Shown: positions 53,940-63,660 of the stretch, in pieces
Layout of the letters: each line of letters opens with the position of its first letter
Numbering within the stretch: position 1 is the first letter of the stretch
Assembly: GCA_025210345.1 (NCBI GenBank)
Contig: JAOARX010000006.1
Coordinates: 124,001-188,000 of the forward strand
Direction of reading: 5' to 3'
Source: Pelagimonas sp.
GTDB taxonomy: Bacteria > Pseudomonadota > Alphaproteobacteria > Rhodobacterales > Rhodobacteraceae
DNA length: 64,000 nt
The notes under the pieces: generated by a model
What the model was told of the DNA's origin: nothing
What the model saw: only the letters and a program-made list of their open reading frames with translations
The model's database searches: none
Position numbers and translations under genes: made by a program

Positions 53940-56045
53940 TCAAAACCCCATGAGATTGGCCCGGGTGATGGCCTGTTCGACAAAGCGCGCGCGATCAGAT
54001 TCAGGTTGCCAGCCCAGCATGCGCTTGGGTTTGTCATTCACAAACGGCGAGAAATGCGCACGGCTTTTCCAATCGGCCAGAGAGGGGCGGATCACCTCTT
54101 TGCGGCGCAGCGCGTGTTTCTTAAGCAGGTATTTCACTGCGTCAGACGCATAGAACGCGTGCAGATTGCCGGGGCTGACGCGGATGCGTGCCCCCAGTTC
54201 CTCATGGATGGCGTCGAAATAGTCGCGGGCGGACATCATGGGTTCACCGATCAGGTTAAAGCTCTCGCCGTCTATGCCGGGCGTGTCGATCATCCGCACC
54301 AGCCCATCGGCGATGTCATCATTCAACACAAACGGCAGGATATTGCGGCCATGTCCCCAGATCCGAACTGCCCCCGCGCCATGCCAGCGACCGATGCCCC
54401 AATGCTGAAGCGGCCCGCCCGCGCCGACCACGATGCCCGGACGCGCGATCACCAAAGGCAGCCCGCGTTCGCGATGTTGTTCCAACAGTTTGCGTTCGCA
54501 TTCCGCCTTGGACCGCGCATAGAGATTGCGGTCGGTCATGTCCTTGGTAAAACCCGTGTCTTCGGTGATCTGCGCATTCGGGTCGGACATATCATAGCTG
54601 GCAATCGTGCCGGTATAGATCAGACGACGTACCCCGGCCTTTTGGCTTGCCGCAGCGACGCGCAGGGCGACGCCCACATCGTTCACAAGGCAATCCGCCC
54701 ATGTGGTTTCCAGGGCCTTGGCAAGGTTGAACACCACGTCCATGCCCTGCATCGCCTCGGTCAAGCCGTCCAGATCATGCAGGCTGACCCCCACGGTTTC
54801 CACAGCGTCGGGCAGATCGGGGAAGGGGCCTGTTTTGCCGCGCGACAGCACGCGTACATCGCGCCCTTCGGCCACCAAACGCCGCGTCAGCGCCCGGCCG
54901 ATAAATCCGGTTCCACCGATGACCAGCGCCGTGGGCTTGGGTTTGCGGGTTTGCACGATGGGGGTTTTGACCTGTTTGACCTCATCTGGCAGCATCTGGA
55001 TCACTTGGTCCAATGCGCGCATGACCTTGACCGCGGTTTCACCGGAAAAGCGCGGGTCTTGCGGTTGGTTGGCGTTCATCGCGCCATAGATGGCCGCGTC
55101 CATCCCGCGAAACGATAGGGCATAGGGCCCCTTGGTGTTCAGCGATGCCAGTTGTACCGCCGCATTTCGCGTGCCCTGCCATAGGTGCTGGCGCGCCAGA
55201 TCCAGCTGTTTGCGCAGGGGGTTCACCACAAGATCCCCGGCATTTTCCCGCTCAACAACCAGTACATCCTGAGCAAAATCCAGCCGCGCCCGCGCGCTTG
55301 AGCCGCGCAGCGTCACCGAACGATCGTCGACGGTTTCGACCATCGAGATGGTGAATGTGATCTCAACCCCTCCGGCCTGAGCGAAAAAGCGGATGTATTG
55401 CGGTCGCGGGTCATCACCGGGCAGCATGGCGGGCTTATGCGCTTCGGAGTGGGTGATGGTGACGTCCCCAAACAGATCCTGCGCAAAGGCCATCAGATGT
55501 GGCCCCAGTTCCAGCACAAGGTTCTTGGGCGCGCGCAGCAGCCACAGGTTGAAAGGACCCGAGCGCAGGGGGGAAAGTGGCAGGGCCCATGTGATCTCGG
55601 CGCCGGAAATGCGGCCATAGTCCCCCGCCTGCATTGCGGCTTTCATGCGGGTATAGGACGGCAGCCCGAGAAAGTTATGCCCCGCATGGAACCTGCGGCC
55701 GGTTTCCTGGGCGGTTTGTTGAATTGATTCCGTGGATTTACCACTTTCGGCCACAGGTTTTTCCACAAGCACATCCAGCCCGCCACGCAGACATTGGATG
55801 GCGATTTCCTCATGCAGATGTGGCGGTGTCAGGATATGCACCGCGTCACAGCGATCATCCTTGATCAACTTATCCACAGAAGGAACGGGCGCAGCCCCCA
55901 GGGCCTCGGCCAACCCTTTGGCGGCGGTTTCATTGGGGTCGCAGACCGCGGTGATCTGCACGCCGGGGGTCGCCTTTAGGGCGTCTGCGTGCCATGTGGC
56001 GATATATCCGGCTCCGATCAGGCCAACGCGGATGGGACGGGTCAT
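53940..56045 (-). CDS. fusion of Gfo/Idh/MocA oxidoreductase and NAD-dependent epimerase/dehydratase
   Basis: 701 residues, two complete enzymes in one chain. Residues about 1-345 are a Gfo/Idh/MocA dehydrogenase (VGLIGAGYIATWHADAL, catalytic VEKPVAESGKS). Residues about 372-701 are an extended SDR (ALVIGGTGFIGRALTRRL, then YARSKAECERKL with the Tyr-x3-Lys pair, and VIARPGIVVGAGG). Together they could carry out successive oxidation, epimerisation or reduction of a nucleotide sugar. It begins a leftward operon's last part, 7 bp after the upstream GT2. The same operon also contains an unfused pair of the same two families. Confidence 0.88.
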   Translation of the reverse strand: MTRPIRVGLIGAGYIATWHADALKATPGVQITAVCDPNETAAKGLAEALGAAPVPSVDKLIKDDRCDAVHILTPPHLHEEIAIQCLRGGLDVLVEKPVAESGKSTESIQQTAQETGRRFHAGHNFLGLPSYTRMKAAMQAGDYGRISGAEITWALPLSPLRSGPFNLWLLRAPKNLVLELGPHLMAFAQDLFGDVTITHSEAHKPAMLPGDDPRPQYIRFFAQAGGVEITFTISMVETVDDRSVTLRGSSARARLDFAQDVLVVERENAGDLVVNPLRKQLDLARQHLWQGTRNAAVQLASLNTKGPYALSFRGMDAAIYGAMNANQPQDPRFSGETAVKVMRALDQVIQMLPDEVKQVKTPIVQTRKPKPTALVIGGTGFIGRALTRRLVAEGRDVRVLSRGKTGPFPDLPDAVETVGVSLHDLDGLTEAMQGMDVVFNLAKALETTWADCLVNDVGVALRVAAASQKAGVRRLIYTGTIASYDMSDPNAQITEDTGFTKDMTDRNLYARSKAECERKLLEQHRERGLPLVIARPGIVVGAGGPLQHWGIGRWHGAGAVRIWGHGRNILPFVLNDDIADGLVRMIDTPGIDGESFNLIGEPMMSARDYFDAIHEELGARIRVSPGNLHAFYASDAVKYLLKKHALRRKEVIRPSLADWKSRAHFSPFVNDKPKRMLGWQPESDRARFVEQAITRANLMGF

Positions 56046-56052
56046 GTCTGTC

Positions 56053-57012
56053 TCACTTATATTCGATGATGCGCATTTTCGCCCCGCTCAGGCGGCGAAG
56101 GTGAAAGCGCAGATAACCAATGAAATTCGGGATTTTCGAAAGCGTCAGCAGCAGGCTGTGGCGCCAGCTTTCGCGCGTGTTCAGCCCCTCGTGGATCAGG
56201 CCGCGCGCGGTTCGTACATAGTTCAGCACATAGAGCATCAGAACCAGCACGGACAGGATGGGCCAGGTGATCAGCCCCAAGAGAAACAGCAGCGGCAAGG
56301 CCAGGCCATACACCAGCACGCGTTTGCGTTCGGTGACGAAATAGTCGGGGTGCAGGTGCCCAACCTGCGCAAACCCATGCCCCGTACGCGTCGCGCGGCT
56401 CCACCATTGGGAAAAGCGCAGCATGGCGGCGTCATGGCGGGTCATGTCCTGCGGAATACGGTAAAGCACCGCTCCGGCCTTGCGAAAGCGACAGCAGATT
56501 TCATCATCTTCGGCGGCGATGACCGACGGGTTCATGCCCCCCACCTTTTGCCACAGGGGCGCGCGCACCAGCATATCGCCGCCACAGGCCAGGATTTCAC
56601 CGGCGGGTCGATGCCATTCCCAATCGCAAAGCTGGTTATACAGGCTTGCGTCGCGGTGAATCTCGGATCGCCAGCCGGTGACCATGCCGACCTGCGGATG
56701 GGCCTCAAGATGCGCGCGGGCGGCGGCGATAAACCCTTTGACCAGCATGCAATCACCGTCGATGAACATCACCAGTTCCGGATCATCCAGCGCGTCAAAC
56801 CCCGCATTGCGGGCGCGGGCGGCGGTGAAGGGGATGGACATGTCCAGTTGCACGACCTTGGCGCCGGCGCGCCTGGCCTCGGCCACGCTATTATCCGTTG
56901 ATCCGCTGTCCACATAGACGATCTGGCGCACTTGCCCCTGTACCGAGGCCAGCCCAGCCACAAGTCGCGCCCCTTCGTTGCGCCCGATCAAGATCGCATC
57001 AACGGGTGTCAT
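56053..57012 (-). CDS. GT2-family glycosyltransferase with C-terminal membrane segments
   Basis: 319 residues. GT-A motifs: DAILIGRNEGARLVAGLAS, QIVYVDSGSTDNSVAEA, VMFIDGDCMLVKGFI (D-x-D), CGGDMLVRAPLWQKVGG and IAAEDDEICCRFRKAG (E-D-D acceptor base region). The C-terminal part has two hydrophobic helices around 230-265 (VYGLALPLLFLLGLITW, LVLMLYVLNYV), making it a membrane-bound processive or monofunctional transferase. Overlaps the upstream GT4 gene by 4 bp. Confidence 0.88.
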   Translation of the reverse strand: MTPVDAILIGRNEGARLVAGLASVQGQVRQIVYVDSGSTDNSVAEARRAGAKVVQLDMSIPFTAARARNAGFDALDDPELVMFIDGDCMLVKGFIAAARAHLEAHPQVGMVTGWRSEIHRDASLYNQLCDWEWHRPAGEILACGGDMLVRAPLWQKVGGMNPSVIAAEDDEICCRFRKAGAVLYRIPQDMTRHDAAMLRFSQWWSRATRTGHGFAQVGHLHPDYFVTERKRVLVYGLALPLLFLLGLITWPILSVLVLMLYVLNYVRTARGLIHEGLNTRESWRHSLLLTLSKIPNFIGYLRFHLRRLSGAKMRIIEYK

Positions 57013-58262
57013 CCGCCAAGACTCCGGCGTTTGGGCAGGTCTTGTTTGCCCTGCGCATATCCAGTGATCAGCTCAGAAAGCCAGCGCGCCTCGCGGTGGA
57101 TATTGAATTCTATGTCAACCGTATCCCGGCTGTGATCCCCCATGGCCATGCGCTCGGCATTGTCGGTCATGAGCCGCTGAACGGCCTTTTCAAGGGCGCG
57201 CGTGTCCCCCGGCGGGACAAGAATTCCATTGGTGCCCGGGGTCACAAGTTCGGGAATTCCTGCGATTTGGGTGGTGACAACAGGGACACCTGCGGCCATG
57301 GCCTCCATCAGGACAACGGGCACCCCTTCGGCAAAGCTGGGCAGGACGAACAGATCGGTTTTCTGCAATGCCTTGGCGACCTCGGTCTGATTTTGGTATC
57401 CGGCGAATGTGACGGCATCGTGCAGGTCCAGATCCGCCGACATCTGTTCCAGCGCGGCCCGGTCTGGCCCATCGCCGATCAAGGTCAGATGCAGGTCCGG
57501 ATGGATATCGCGCAGATTGGCAAGCGCCTGCAACAGGATTGGCACGCCTTTGACCGCCGCCAGACGCCCCACAAACAACAGGTTCGCCCCCTGATGATCA
57601 GAAGGCTCATAGCGTTGGGGATCGACGCCGCAGTGCACAATGTGGAACCGATCCCAATGGGACTGGGCAGCAAAGCACATGAGCTGGGACCGACAGTATT
57701 CGCTGATACAGGCGACAAAGCTGGCCCGCGCAGCTTTTTCGTCGATTCGCCAGTGGTGCGGTTCAAAGAAGATATCCGGTCCGTGGATCGTAAAACTGAA
57801 TGGGATGCCCGACAGTTCCGAGGCCAGCATCGCGACGGTACAGGATGCCTTGGCGATGTGGTTGTGCAGATGCGTGACCTTTTGGTCCTGCAGATGGGCG
57901 GCCAAAACGGCAGCTTCCAGAAAGTAGATCAGGTTGTAGACGCGTCCGCGCAGCCCCTTTGGCGCGGTGGTCCACGCCAGTTTGAGCGCGCTGAAATACC
58001 GCTTGGGCGTGGCCATCGCGCGCAGATGTGACGCAAACAGGCGGATCGGGTTTTTCGCCCCTGCCAAGACCTTAAAGGTCTGTGCGTGCTCTTGCTTCTG
58101 TTCCGGTCCAACCAGATGTTCGGGGCCTGTGGTGCGGATCGAACAGGTAATGACCTCATGCCCACGATCCCGCAAGGCCGCGACTTCGCGTTGAATAAAC
58201 GTATCGGAGGCGCGCGGATATTCCCCGGTCAGGTACGCCAGTTTAGGAAGAGAAGTTGTCAT
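57009..58262 (-). CDS. GT4-family glycosyltransferase
   Basis: 417 residues. GT-B fold. N-terminal region LAYLTGEYPRASDTFIQREV and THLHNHIAKASCTVAML. Donor domain with LLFVGRLAAVKGVPILLQAL and the E-x7-E region FAEGVPVVLMEAMAAGVPVV, then TQIAGIPELV. Similar in layout to the GT4 at 34675, which may make it a paralog acting on a different linkage. Four-bp overlaps with genes on both sides show translational coupling. Confidence 0.9.
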   Translation of the reverse strand: MTTSLPKLAYLTGEYPRASDTFIQREVAALRDRGHEVITCSIRTTGPEHLVGPEQKQEHAQTFKVLAGAKNPIRLFASHLRAMATPKRYFSALKLAWTTAPKGLRGRVYNLIYFLEAAVLAAHLQDQKVTHLHNHIAKASCTVAMLASELSGIPFSFTIHGPDIFFEPHHWRIDEKAARASFVACISEYCRSQLMCFAAQSHWDRFHIVHCGVDPQRYEPSDHQGANLLFVGRLAAVKGVPILLQALANLRDIHPDLHLTLIGDGPDRAALEQMSADLDLHDAVTFAGYQNQTEVAKALQKTDLFVLPSFAEGVPVVLMEAMAAGVPVVTTQIAGIPELVTPGTNGILVPPGDTRALEKAVQRLMTDNAERMAMGDHSRDTVDIEFNIHREARWLSELITGYAQGKQDLPKRRSLGG

Positions 58263-59227
58263 GTCTCGGCCTCGTATGATTGGGCCAGCATCTGGTCAAA
58301 GGGGGCGGTATCGGCCCCTCCCAATGTGTCCCTGAGGGCGGTGTTGGGATAGCGCAGCGGCATCATGCGCGCCTTGAAGATCGGCTCTTGAAATAATCCG
58401 GGCAGTTTGCCCGCGATTGGTTTCACAAGTCTGACCAAACTCAGCCAAACCCCATAGGGAATAGATAGATTTAGACGGGGCCACCCGGTGATCTTGCGAT
58501 GCGCGGTCAGGAACTCTGTGCGCGTCGGACGTTGGTCGTCCAACACGTTCAATGCCCGCACTCCCTGGGGATCCGTCAGGGCGGCGCTGATCAGGGCCCG
58601 CGCCACATGATCCACATGGGTCACAGGCAGCTCACCTTGTGAGGTGAGGGTCACATGCAGTTTCGACGCCCAAAATCCCATAAGCGCATGCCATGTCCGA
58701 CCCGGACCATAGATCGCACCCGGACGCATCAGCCAAAGCGGCAGGCCAGAGGCCTGACACTGCGCTTCTTGATGTAGCTTGCTGGCGGTATAGGGATCGC
58801 GTGCCGTTTCGGCGGTTTCCAGGGGTGTGGCTTCGGTCAGAGTGTCACCGGCGGTTAGCCCGTCGGTCGCGTAGACCGCAATCGAGCTGACCAGCACCAG
58901 GCGCGGCCGCGTCTCTTGCAAGGCTTGCAACAGATGCGCTGTGGCCTGCGACGTGTCATTGGCCAGCTGGTCAGGATCGCTTCCCAGATGCGCGGCGGCG
59001 TGGATCACGGCCTGACAGTCGGTTGCCAGCTCGCGCAGCTGCACGGTACTGTCGGCCTGTGCAAGATCCGCTTGCCGGGCCTGAATGCCGGGGTCGTCCC
59101 GCCATTCGGCGCGTGGTGTGCTGCGATAAAGGGCGACCACCTCATGCCCCAAGGCCCGCGCCCGTGCGACACAGGCCCGCCCGACAAAGCCATTGGCCCC
59201 GGTGATCAGCATCTTTACAGCGCCCAT
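58259..59227 (-). CDS. NAD-dependent epimerase/dehydratase family protein
   Basis: 322 residues from ATG 59227, which has TGGAG eight bases upstream (ATG 59212 gives a shorter form). Extended SDR: MLITGANGFVGRACVARA, HAAAHLGSDPDQL, catalytic YTASKLHQEAQ (Tyr-x3-Lys), and MRPGAIYGPGRTWHALM. Acts on nucleotide sugars. Its gene overlaps the Gfo/Idh/MocA gene, so the two are made together, mirroring the two halves of the fused protein at 53940. Confidence 0.87.
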   Translation of the reverse strand: MGAVKMLITGANGFVGRACVARARALGHEVVALYRSTPRAEWRDDPGIQARQADLAQADSTVQLRELATDCQAVIHAAAHLGSDPDQLANDTSQATAHLLQALQETRPRLVLVSSIAVYATDGLTAGDTLTEATPLETAETARDPYTASKLHQEAQCQASGLPLWLMRPGAIYGPGRTWHALMGFWASKLHVTLTSQGELPVTHVDHVARALISAALTDPQGVRALNVLDDQRPTRTEFLTAHRKITGWPRLNLSIPYGVWLSLVRLVKPIAGKLPGLFQEPIFKARMMPLRYPNTALRDTLGGADTAPFDQMLAQSYEAET

Positions 59228-60339
59228 GGCATTGGCTCCATCGGATCACAGGTTGTGGTCATGCGCTGGGCCCCGGTGGTCTCGTTGGCGTTCTGAATGG
59301 CCAGCGTGACCTCGGTCAGATGCAGGGCAAACGCATTCGAGAGACGGCAGGGCCGGTTTTCGCGCAAGGCGGACAGAACTTCGTCCGGTCCCAGCATAAA
59401 GTTCATCGCCGCCGCCCCCCAACGTTTGACCTTGGGGTGGGTTGGCCCCTTCAGGCGGATACGACGGGGCAGGGGGTGCTCCATCAATCGGCGTCGTATG
59501 GTCAGTCGGCGGGCAAATGTCACCTTTGCGGCATTGTCCCACGCGGCCTTGCACGACAGCACCCCCTTGTCACCGACGATACGGATCGAATGGTCATGCG
59601 GGGCGGTGATCGAACAGGTCAGGCGCGTCACCGGACCGTTTTCAAAGAACAGCGTCGCGACGGATAGATCGGGCGCATAGGGGCCATTGCCCGCTTTGTC
59701 GGGGATCGTCTCGGCGCTGGCGGCGACCACCGTGCGCACCGACCCGAACCACGCGATCAACCATGTCAGGTAATAGCCCGCATGCTCCAGCGTACAGCCC
59801 ACACGGAATTCATCTTCAAAGGGCCACGGCGCCCCACTTTCCGAGATCCACTTGTCATAGGCCGCCTGTGGAACAAAGCCATCGTCCAGTTCGGCGTAAA
59901 TGGCGCGAGGGGCGCCCGCGATGTTCTGGCGCAGCGCATGGCCAAGGGTCTGCGCGGCCTCACCTAGTGCGGAACAGGGCGCCGAGGCCAGCATTAAACC
60001 CTTGTCCGCCGCCAGATCAAAGAGCGCTTTGGCGTCCTCAAAATCCGTCGCAAGCGGCTTTTCCGAATAGACGTGCCGACCGGCCAGCAAACAGGCGCGG
60101 GTGGTTTCAAAATGCGCATGCGGGTTGGTGAGGTTCAGCACAAGCGCGTCAGGCGCATCGGCCAGAAGACGGTCAAACGAGGGCTTGGCAGGCACCGACC
60201 AATACGCGCAAAACTGTCTGAGCCGCTCGGGGTTCGTATCATAGACACCCGCAACCTGGATGTCCGGCATCACCGCCAGCGAGCGCATATAGAGATCGGC
60301 CACAAAACCGCATCCCAGCAATACAACCTGCCCGCTCAT
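59215..60339 (-). CDS. Gfo/Idh/MocA-family oxidoreductase
   Basis: 374 residues. N-terminal Rossmann domain VVLLGCGFVADLYMRSL, catalytic block VYSEKPLATDFEDAKAL (Glu-Lys-Pro), then the C-terminal alpha/beta sheet domain. Likely a nucleotide-sugar 3-dehydrogenase or ketoreductase for the polysaccharide. It is the first gene of the leftward run 60339-53940, which shares a 232-bp divergent promoter region with the WecG-type gene. Confidence 0.87.
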   Translation of the reverse strand: MSGQVVLLGCGFVADLYMRSLAVMPDIQVAGVYDTNPERLRQFCAYWSVPAKPSFDRLLADAPDALVLNLTNPHAHFETTRACLLAGRHVYSEKPLATDFEDAKALFDLAADKGLMLASAPCSALGEAAQTLGHALRQNIAGAPRAIYAELDDGFVPQAAYDKWISESGAPWPFEDEFRVGCTLEHAGYYLTWLIAWFGSVRTVVAASAETIPDKAGNGPYAPDLSVATLFFENGPVTRLTCSITAPHDHSIRIVGDKGVLSCKAAWDNAAKVTFARRLTIRRRLMEHPLPRRIRLKGPTHPKVKRWGAAAMNFMLGPDEVLSALRENRPCRLSNAFALHLTEVTLAIQNANETTGAQRMTTTCDPMEPMPWAL

Positions 60340-60571
60340 AGTTGCCTCATCGTTCTTAAATGAATTTCACACACAGGGACACTTTTCACGTTTTACGTTT
60401 TGGCAGAGATTAATCATTCAATCATGGCCAGAATTCGACCACAGGCAGAGTTTTTTCGAAAAGAGACCGGAATAACCCGGATTGGCCCTAATTTGGACGC
60501 TCTCATAGGTGAAAACGCCGGGAAACCGGGGCAAACTGGCCGCGGAACGGGTGCAGATTATAAGGTAGACG

Positions 60572-61327
60572 ATGGACTTTACGATCAACGGTCAAAGGAT
60601 TGCGGTGAACGTCTCAGGCTGGGCCGCGCTCGAAGATCAGGTCACAAAACGCTTTGTGGCCGGGCAGGGGTTTGCCTTGGCGACGATCAATCTGGATCAT
60701 CTGGTCAAGCTGCGCACGGATGCCGCGTTCATGTCCGCCTATCAGGCGCAGGATCTGGTGGTGGCGGATGGCAATCCGATCGTCTGGATGTCGCGCCTGG
60801 CGCGGCAACCTGTTGAACTGGTGCCCGGATCCGAAGCCATCTTGCCGCTTGCGCAGTGGGCCGCGCGCGCCGGGGTCAAGGTGGCGCTGCTTGGCAGTTC
60901 GCAGTCGTCCTTGGCGGGGGCCAAATCTTATCTTGAACGCAATATCGCGGGTTTGGAGATCGTAAGCTGCATCGCTCCGCCAATGGGGTTTGATCCCGAT
61001 GGGGACCAGGCAGAGGCCCTGTTGCAGCAGATTGCCGAGGCGGGCGCGGGGTTGTGTTTCATCGCCATGGGTGCCCCCAAACAAGAGATCCTGGCCGCCA
61101 AGGGGCGGCAGGTTGCGCCAACCGTCGGGTTTGCCTGTATCGGGGCGGGGCTGGACTTTTTGGCGGGGTCGCAAAAGCGGGCGCCGAAATGGGCGCGCCG
61201 GCTGGCGATTGAATGGCTGTGGCGCATGCTGAGCAACCCCAGACGGCTGGCTTCACGCTATTTGAAATGCATGGCGATCCTGCCGGGGCATGTGGTTGCC
61301 GCCATGTCGATGCGCCTGCGGTCCTGA
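60572..61327 (+). CDS. WecG/TagA/CpsF-family (GT26) glycosyltransferase
   Basis: 251 residues. The family blocks are GFALATINLDHLVKLRTD, VVADGNPIVWMSRLA, LLGSSQSSLAGAKSYLER, CFIAMGAPKQEIL and ACIGAGLDFLAGSQKRAPKW, then a C-terminal membrane-associating tail (RRLAIEWLWRMLSNPRRL) typical for the class. Transfers a ManNAc- or uronate-type sugar to a polyprenyl-linked acceptor, so it probably acts second in repeat-unit assembly. Divergent from the oxidoreductase run; convergent with the SDR gene, 6 bp apart. Confidence 0.92.
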   Translation: MDFTINGQRIAVNVSGWAALEDQVTKRFVAGQGFALATINLDHLVKLRTDAAFMSAYQAQDLVVADGNPIVWMSRLARQPVELVPGSEAILPLAQWAARAGVKVALLGSSQSSLAGAKSYLERNIAGLEIVSCIAPPMGFDPDGDQAEALLQQIAEAGAGLCFIAMGAPKQEILAAKGRQVAPTVGFACIGAGLDFLAGSQKRAPKWARRLAIEWLWRMLSNPRRLASRYLKCMAILPGHVVAAMSMRLRS

Positions 61328-61333
61328 CAGATC

Positions 61334-62095
61334 CTATACCGACAGCACGCGGGGTTTGCGGCGGCGCATCAGGATCAGATCCTTTAGCTTTCCTTTCAGA
61401 CCGCGAGGCGGCAGAATTTCGGTTCCCATCTCGAACACGGCCCCCATCAGCGCCGGATCGCGGTTCAGCGCCAGCGCCACCCCCCATTGGGCCGAGACCT
61501 CTGGCGGGGTGCCATTGGGAATGCCCATCCGCGTTTGCAGCATACCGGGCATCCAGTCGCCGATGACAATGTCGGGAAAGCGGTCTGCCAGATCGGCGAT
61601 CATCGCACGGGTCAGAATGCGGGCCGCGCCTTTGGACACGCTATAGCCCATGGACGCAGGCAGCGGGTTGAGATCCGCAAAGGTGGCCACGTTCAGGATA
61701 CGCCCGGTGCCGCGCTGGGTCATATCGCGCAGCGCCGCCTGCGAACAGTTGAACACACCGCCCAGATTGACCCCCAGGGTGGCCTGAAAACTGGCCGGTG
61801 TTTCATCCAGAAAATCCCGGTGCGGATAGACCGCGGCGTTGTTGATCAACGCGCTGATCGGCCCCAGCTGGGCAAAGGCCTGATCAACCGCCGTTGCATC
61901 TGCGATGTCCAGAACAAGTGGGCGAAACTCACCGCCTTTACAGATCAGATGCGTGTCGTTCAGGGCTTCTTGGCTGCGCCCGATGCCCAGCACTTGAAAT
62001 TCCCTCCGGCACAGCTCAACGGCCAAGGCCCGCCCCAGCCCGGCGCTGGCGCCGGTCACGATGACAATGCCGTCTTGGGGGGTGATCTTGGTCAT
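61334..62095 (-). CDS. short-chain dehydrogenase/reductase
   Basis: 253 residues from ATG 62095 (overlaps the GMC gene stop by 4 bp, ATGA). Classical SDR: VIVTGASAGLGRALAVEL, LINNAAVYPHRD, and YSVSKGAARIL (Tyr-x3-Lys). The catalytic Ser position, 13 residues before Tyr, is Thr (NVATFADLN), which usually still works. C-terminus is basic (LILMRRRKPRVLSV). Coupled to a GMC oxidoreductase and an acyltransferase; substrate unknown. Confidence 0.88.
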   Translation of the reverse strand: MTKITPQDGIVIVTGASAGLGRALAVELCRREFQVLGIGRSQEALNDTHLICKGGEFRPLVLDIADATAVDQAFAQLGPISALINNAAVYPHRDFLDETPASFQATLGVNLGGVFNCSQAALRDMTQRGTGRILNVATFADLNPLPASMGYSVSKGAARILTRAMIADLADRFPDIVIGDWMPGMLQTRMGIPNGTPPEVSAQWGVALALNRDPALMGAVFEMGTEILPPRGLKGKLKDLILMRRRKPRVLSV

Positions 62096-63660
62096 GGGCC
62101 TTCTTTCACAATCAGATCGGCCACGCGCAGGGCGTTGGCCGCAATGGTCAAACTGGGGTTCACCCCCATCGAGCTGGGCATGAACGAGGCATCTGTCACC
62201 CACAGGTTGGTGATTTCGTGGCTTCGGCAATCGGGCCGCAGGACAGATGTCTTGGGGTCATTGCCAAACCGCAGCGTGCCGCAGGCGTGGCCAAAGTTCA
62301 ATTCAGTTTGATGGCCCAGAAACATCCTGCGATGCCCGCGAAACCCGCGCCGAATGGCGGTTCGAAAGATCTTGTGGCGTGCGCGCAGCTCATCGGTGAT
62401 CTGGTAGGACACGGCCAGCCGATCGGGGGCCTCGTGGTCATAGAGAACGCGGTTCTCCCGATAGGGCAGGTCCTCAAGCAGGCCAACGAACAGCTGCGCC
62501 GATCCGAATAGACGATGCGCAATCGCCGCCGGGATGCGGGTCAGATGTGACAATCCCCGGATGCCCGCAAATCGCGAACGCGCCAGCATCATGTTCAGGT
62601 AATGCACGATTTCGCCATAGGAGGCGCGGACCCCCATGGTTTGCACCGTGCCAAGCCGCTCTCCGTTCCGGTGATAGAAATCCCGCAGGGAAATCGCCCT
62701 GGTCGGGCCGTGGTCCGGCGTGCCACGCCTGGGCCAGAGCGCGAACATCACGTTGACGTGGAACATCAGGTTACGTCCCACAAGCCCCGACCCGTTTGCC
62801 AGACCACCGGGCCGGGCATCGTCAGTCGACGCCATCAACACGCGGGGCGAGTTCAACGCCCCTGCGGCAAGGATATAGCGCTTGGCTGTAAAGGGCCGGA
62901 TGCGATTGCCAATGCGGGCCAGAACCCGTGTAATCTGTCCTTCGGTGGCCACGAAACGCAGCACCTCGGCGCGGGCGATAAGCTGGGCGTTGCCCGTGGC
63001 GAGCGCGGGTTCAACCCCGGCGGACCGCCCGTCCATCCGGCAGGCGCGCGGACATTTTGTCCCCAGGCAGCCGGTGCAGCCGGGCAGGCGTTCCACCGCC
63101 GTATGGGCATGATAAGGGTGCAGCCCCGCATGGGAGAGGCTGGACATCAAGCTGGATTCGGTTGGGTTCAGCTCGGGCGGCTTGCGCAACGGCAGGGGGG
63201 GCGCGTTGGAAAGCGGGTCGTCGCTGCCGTAAAGGCGGAATTGCTCTGCAGCCTTGGCAAACCAGGGCTGCATTTGATCGAAACTGACCGGCCAACCGCC
63301 AGAGGGGTGGGGATGGTCAGGCAGATCATCCAGATCATGTCGCGCAGGGCGCTCAAGCGTGCCGGCATAAAAGGCAGAGGATCCTCCGACACCGGCCCCA
63401 AGCGGCGCGTAAAAGTGGGTTTCACATCCATCGACCTGCGCATGCAGAGGCGTGGGCCACAGGCCACGGGTCAGGCGCGCTTCGGGGACAAAAATGTCGG
63501 ATAGGCCGTGGGTTTCATGGCGCAGCCCCTCGGCCCCCAGTTCAAGAAACAGCACTTTCTGTCCGGCTTCGGCCAGGGCGCGACCGATGGTTCCGCCGCC
63601 CATGCCGGTGCCGATAATGATAGCATCCCAATGGGTATGGGCCGCTTCATGAACTTTCAT
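62092..63660 (-). CDS. GMC-family FAD oxidoreductase
   Basis: 522 residues. FAD motif AIIIGTGMGGGTIGRALAEAG, then VLFLELGAEGLRHE. A Cys-rich loop CTGCLGTKCPRACRMDG (about 195-212) could hold a metal or disulphides. C-terminal GMC signature: HACGTLRFGNDPKTSVL, LWVTDASFMPSSMGVNPSLTIAANALRVADLI. Oxidises an alcohol, possibly on a sugar or acyl chain of the surface product. It overlaps its neighbours by 4 bp on both sides. Confidence 0.88.
   Translation of the reverse strand: MKVHEAAHTHWDAIIIGTGMGGGTIGRALAEAGQKVLFLELGAEGLRHETHGLSDIFVPEARLTRGLWPTPLHAQVDGCETHFYAPLGAGVGGSSAFYAGTLERPARHDLDDLPDHPHPSGGWPVSFDQMQPWFAKAAEQFRLYGSDDPLSNAPPLPLRKPPELNPTESSLMSSLSHAGLHPYHAHTAVERLPGCTGCLGTKCPRACRMDGRSAGVEPALATGNAQLIARAEVLRFVATEGQITRVLARIGNRIRPFTAKRYILAAGALNSPRVLMASTDDARPGGLANGSGLVGRNLMFHVNVMFALWPRRGTPDHGPTRAISLRDFYHRNGERLGTVQTMGVRASYGEIVHYLNMMLARSRFAGIRGLSHLTRIPAAIAHRLFGSAQLFVGLLEDLPYRENRVLYDHEAPDRLAVSYQITDELRARHKIFRTAIRRGFRGHRRMFLGHQTELNFGHACGTLRFGNDPKTSVLRPDCRSHEITNLWVTDASFMPSSMGVNPSLTIAANALRVADLIVKEGP

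Noticed and set aside
55868-55876. DnaA-box-like TTATCCACA
   Set aside because: It lies inside the coding sequence of the fused oxidoreductase-epimerase and is expected by chance at this frequency.
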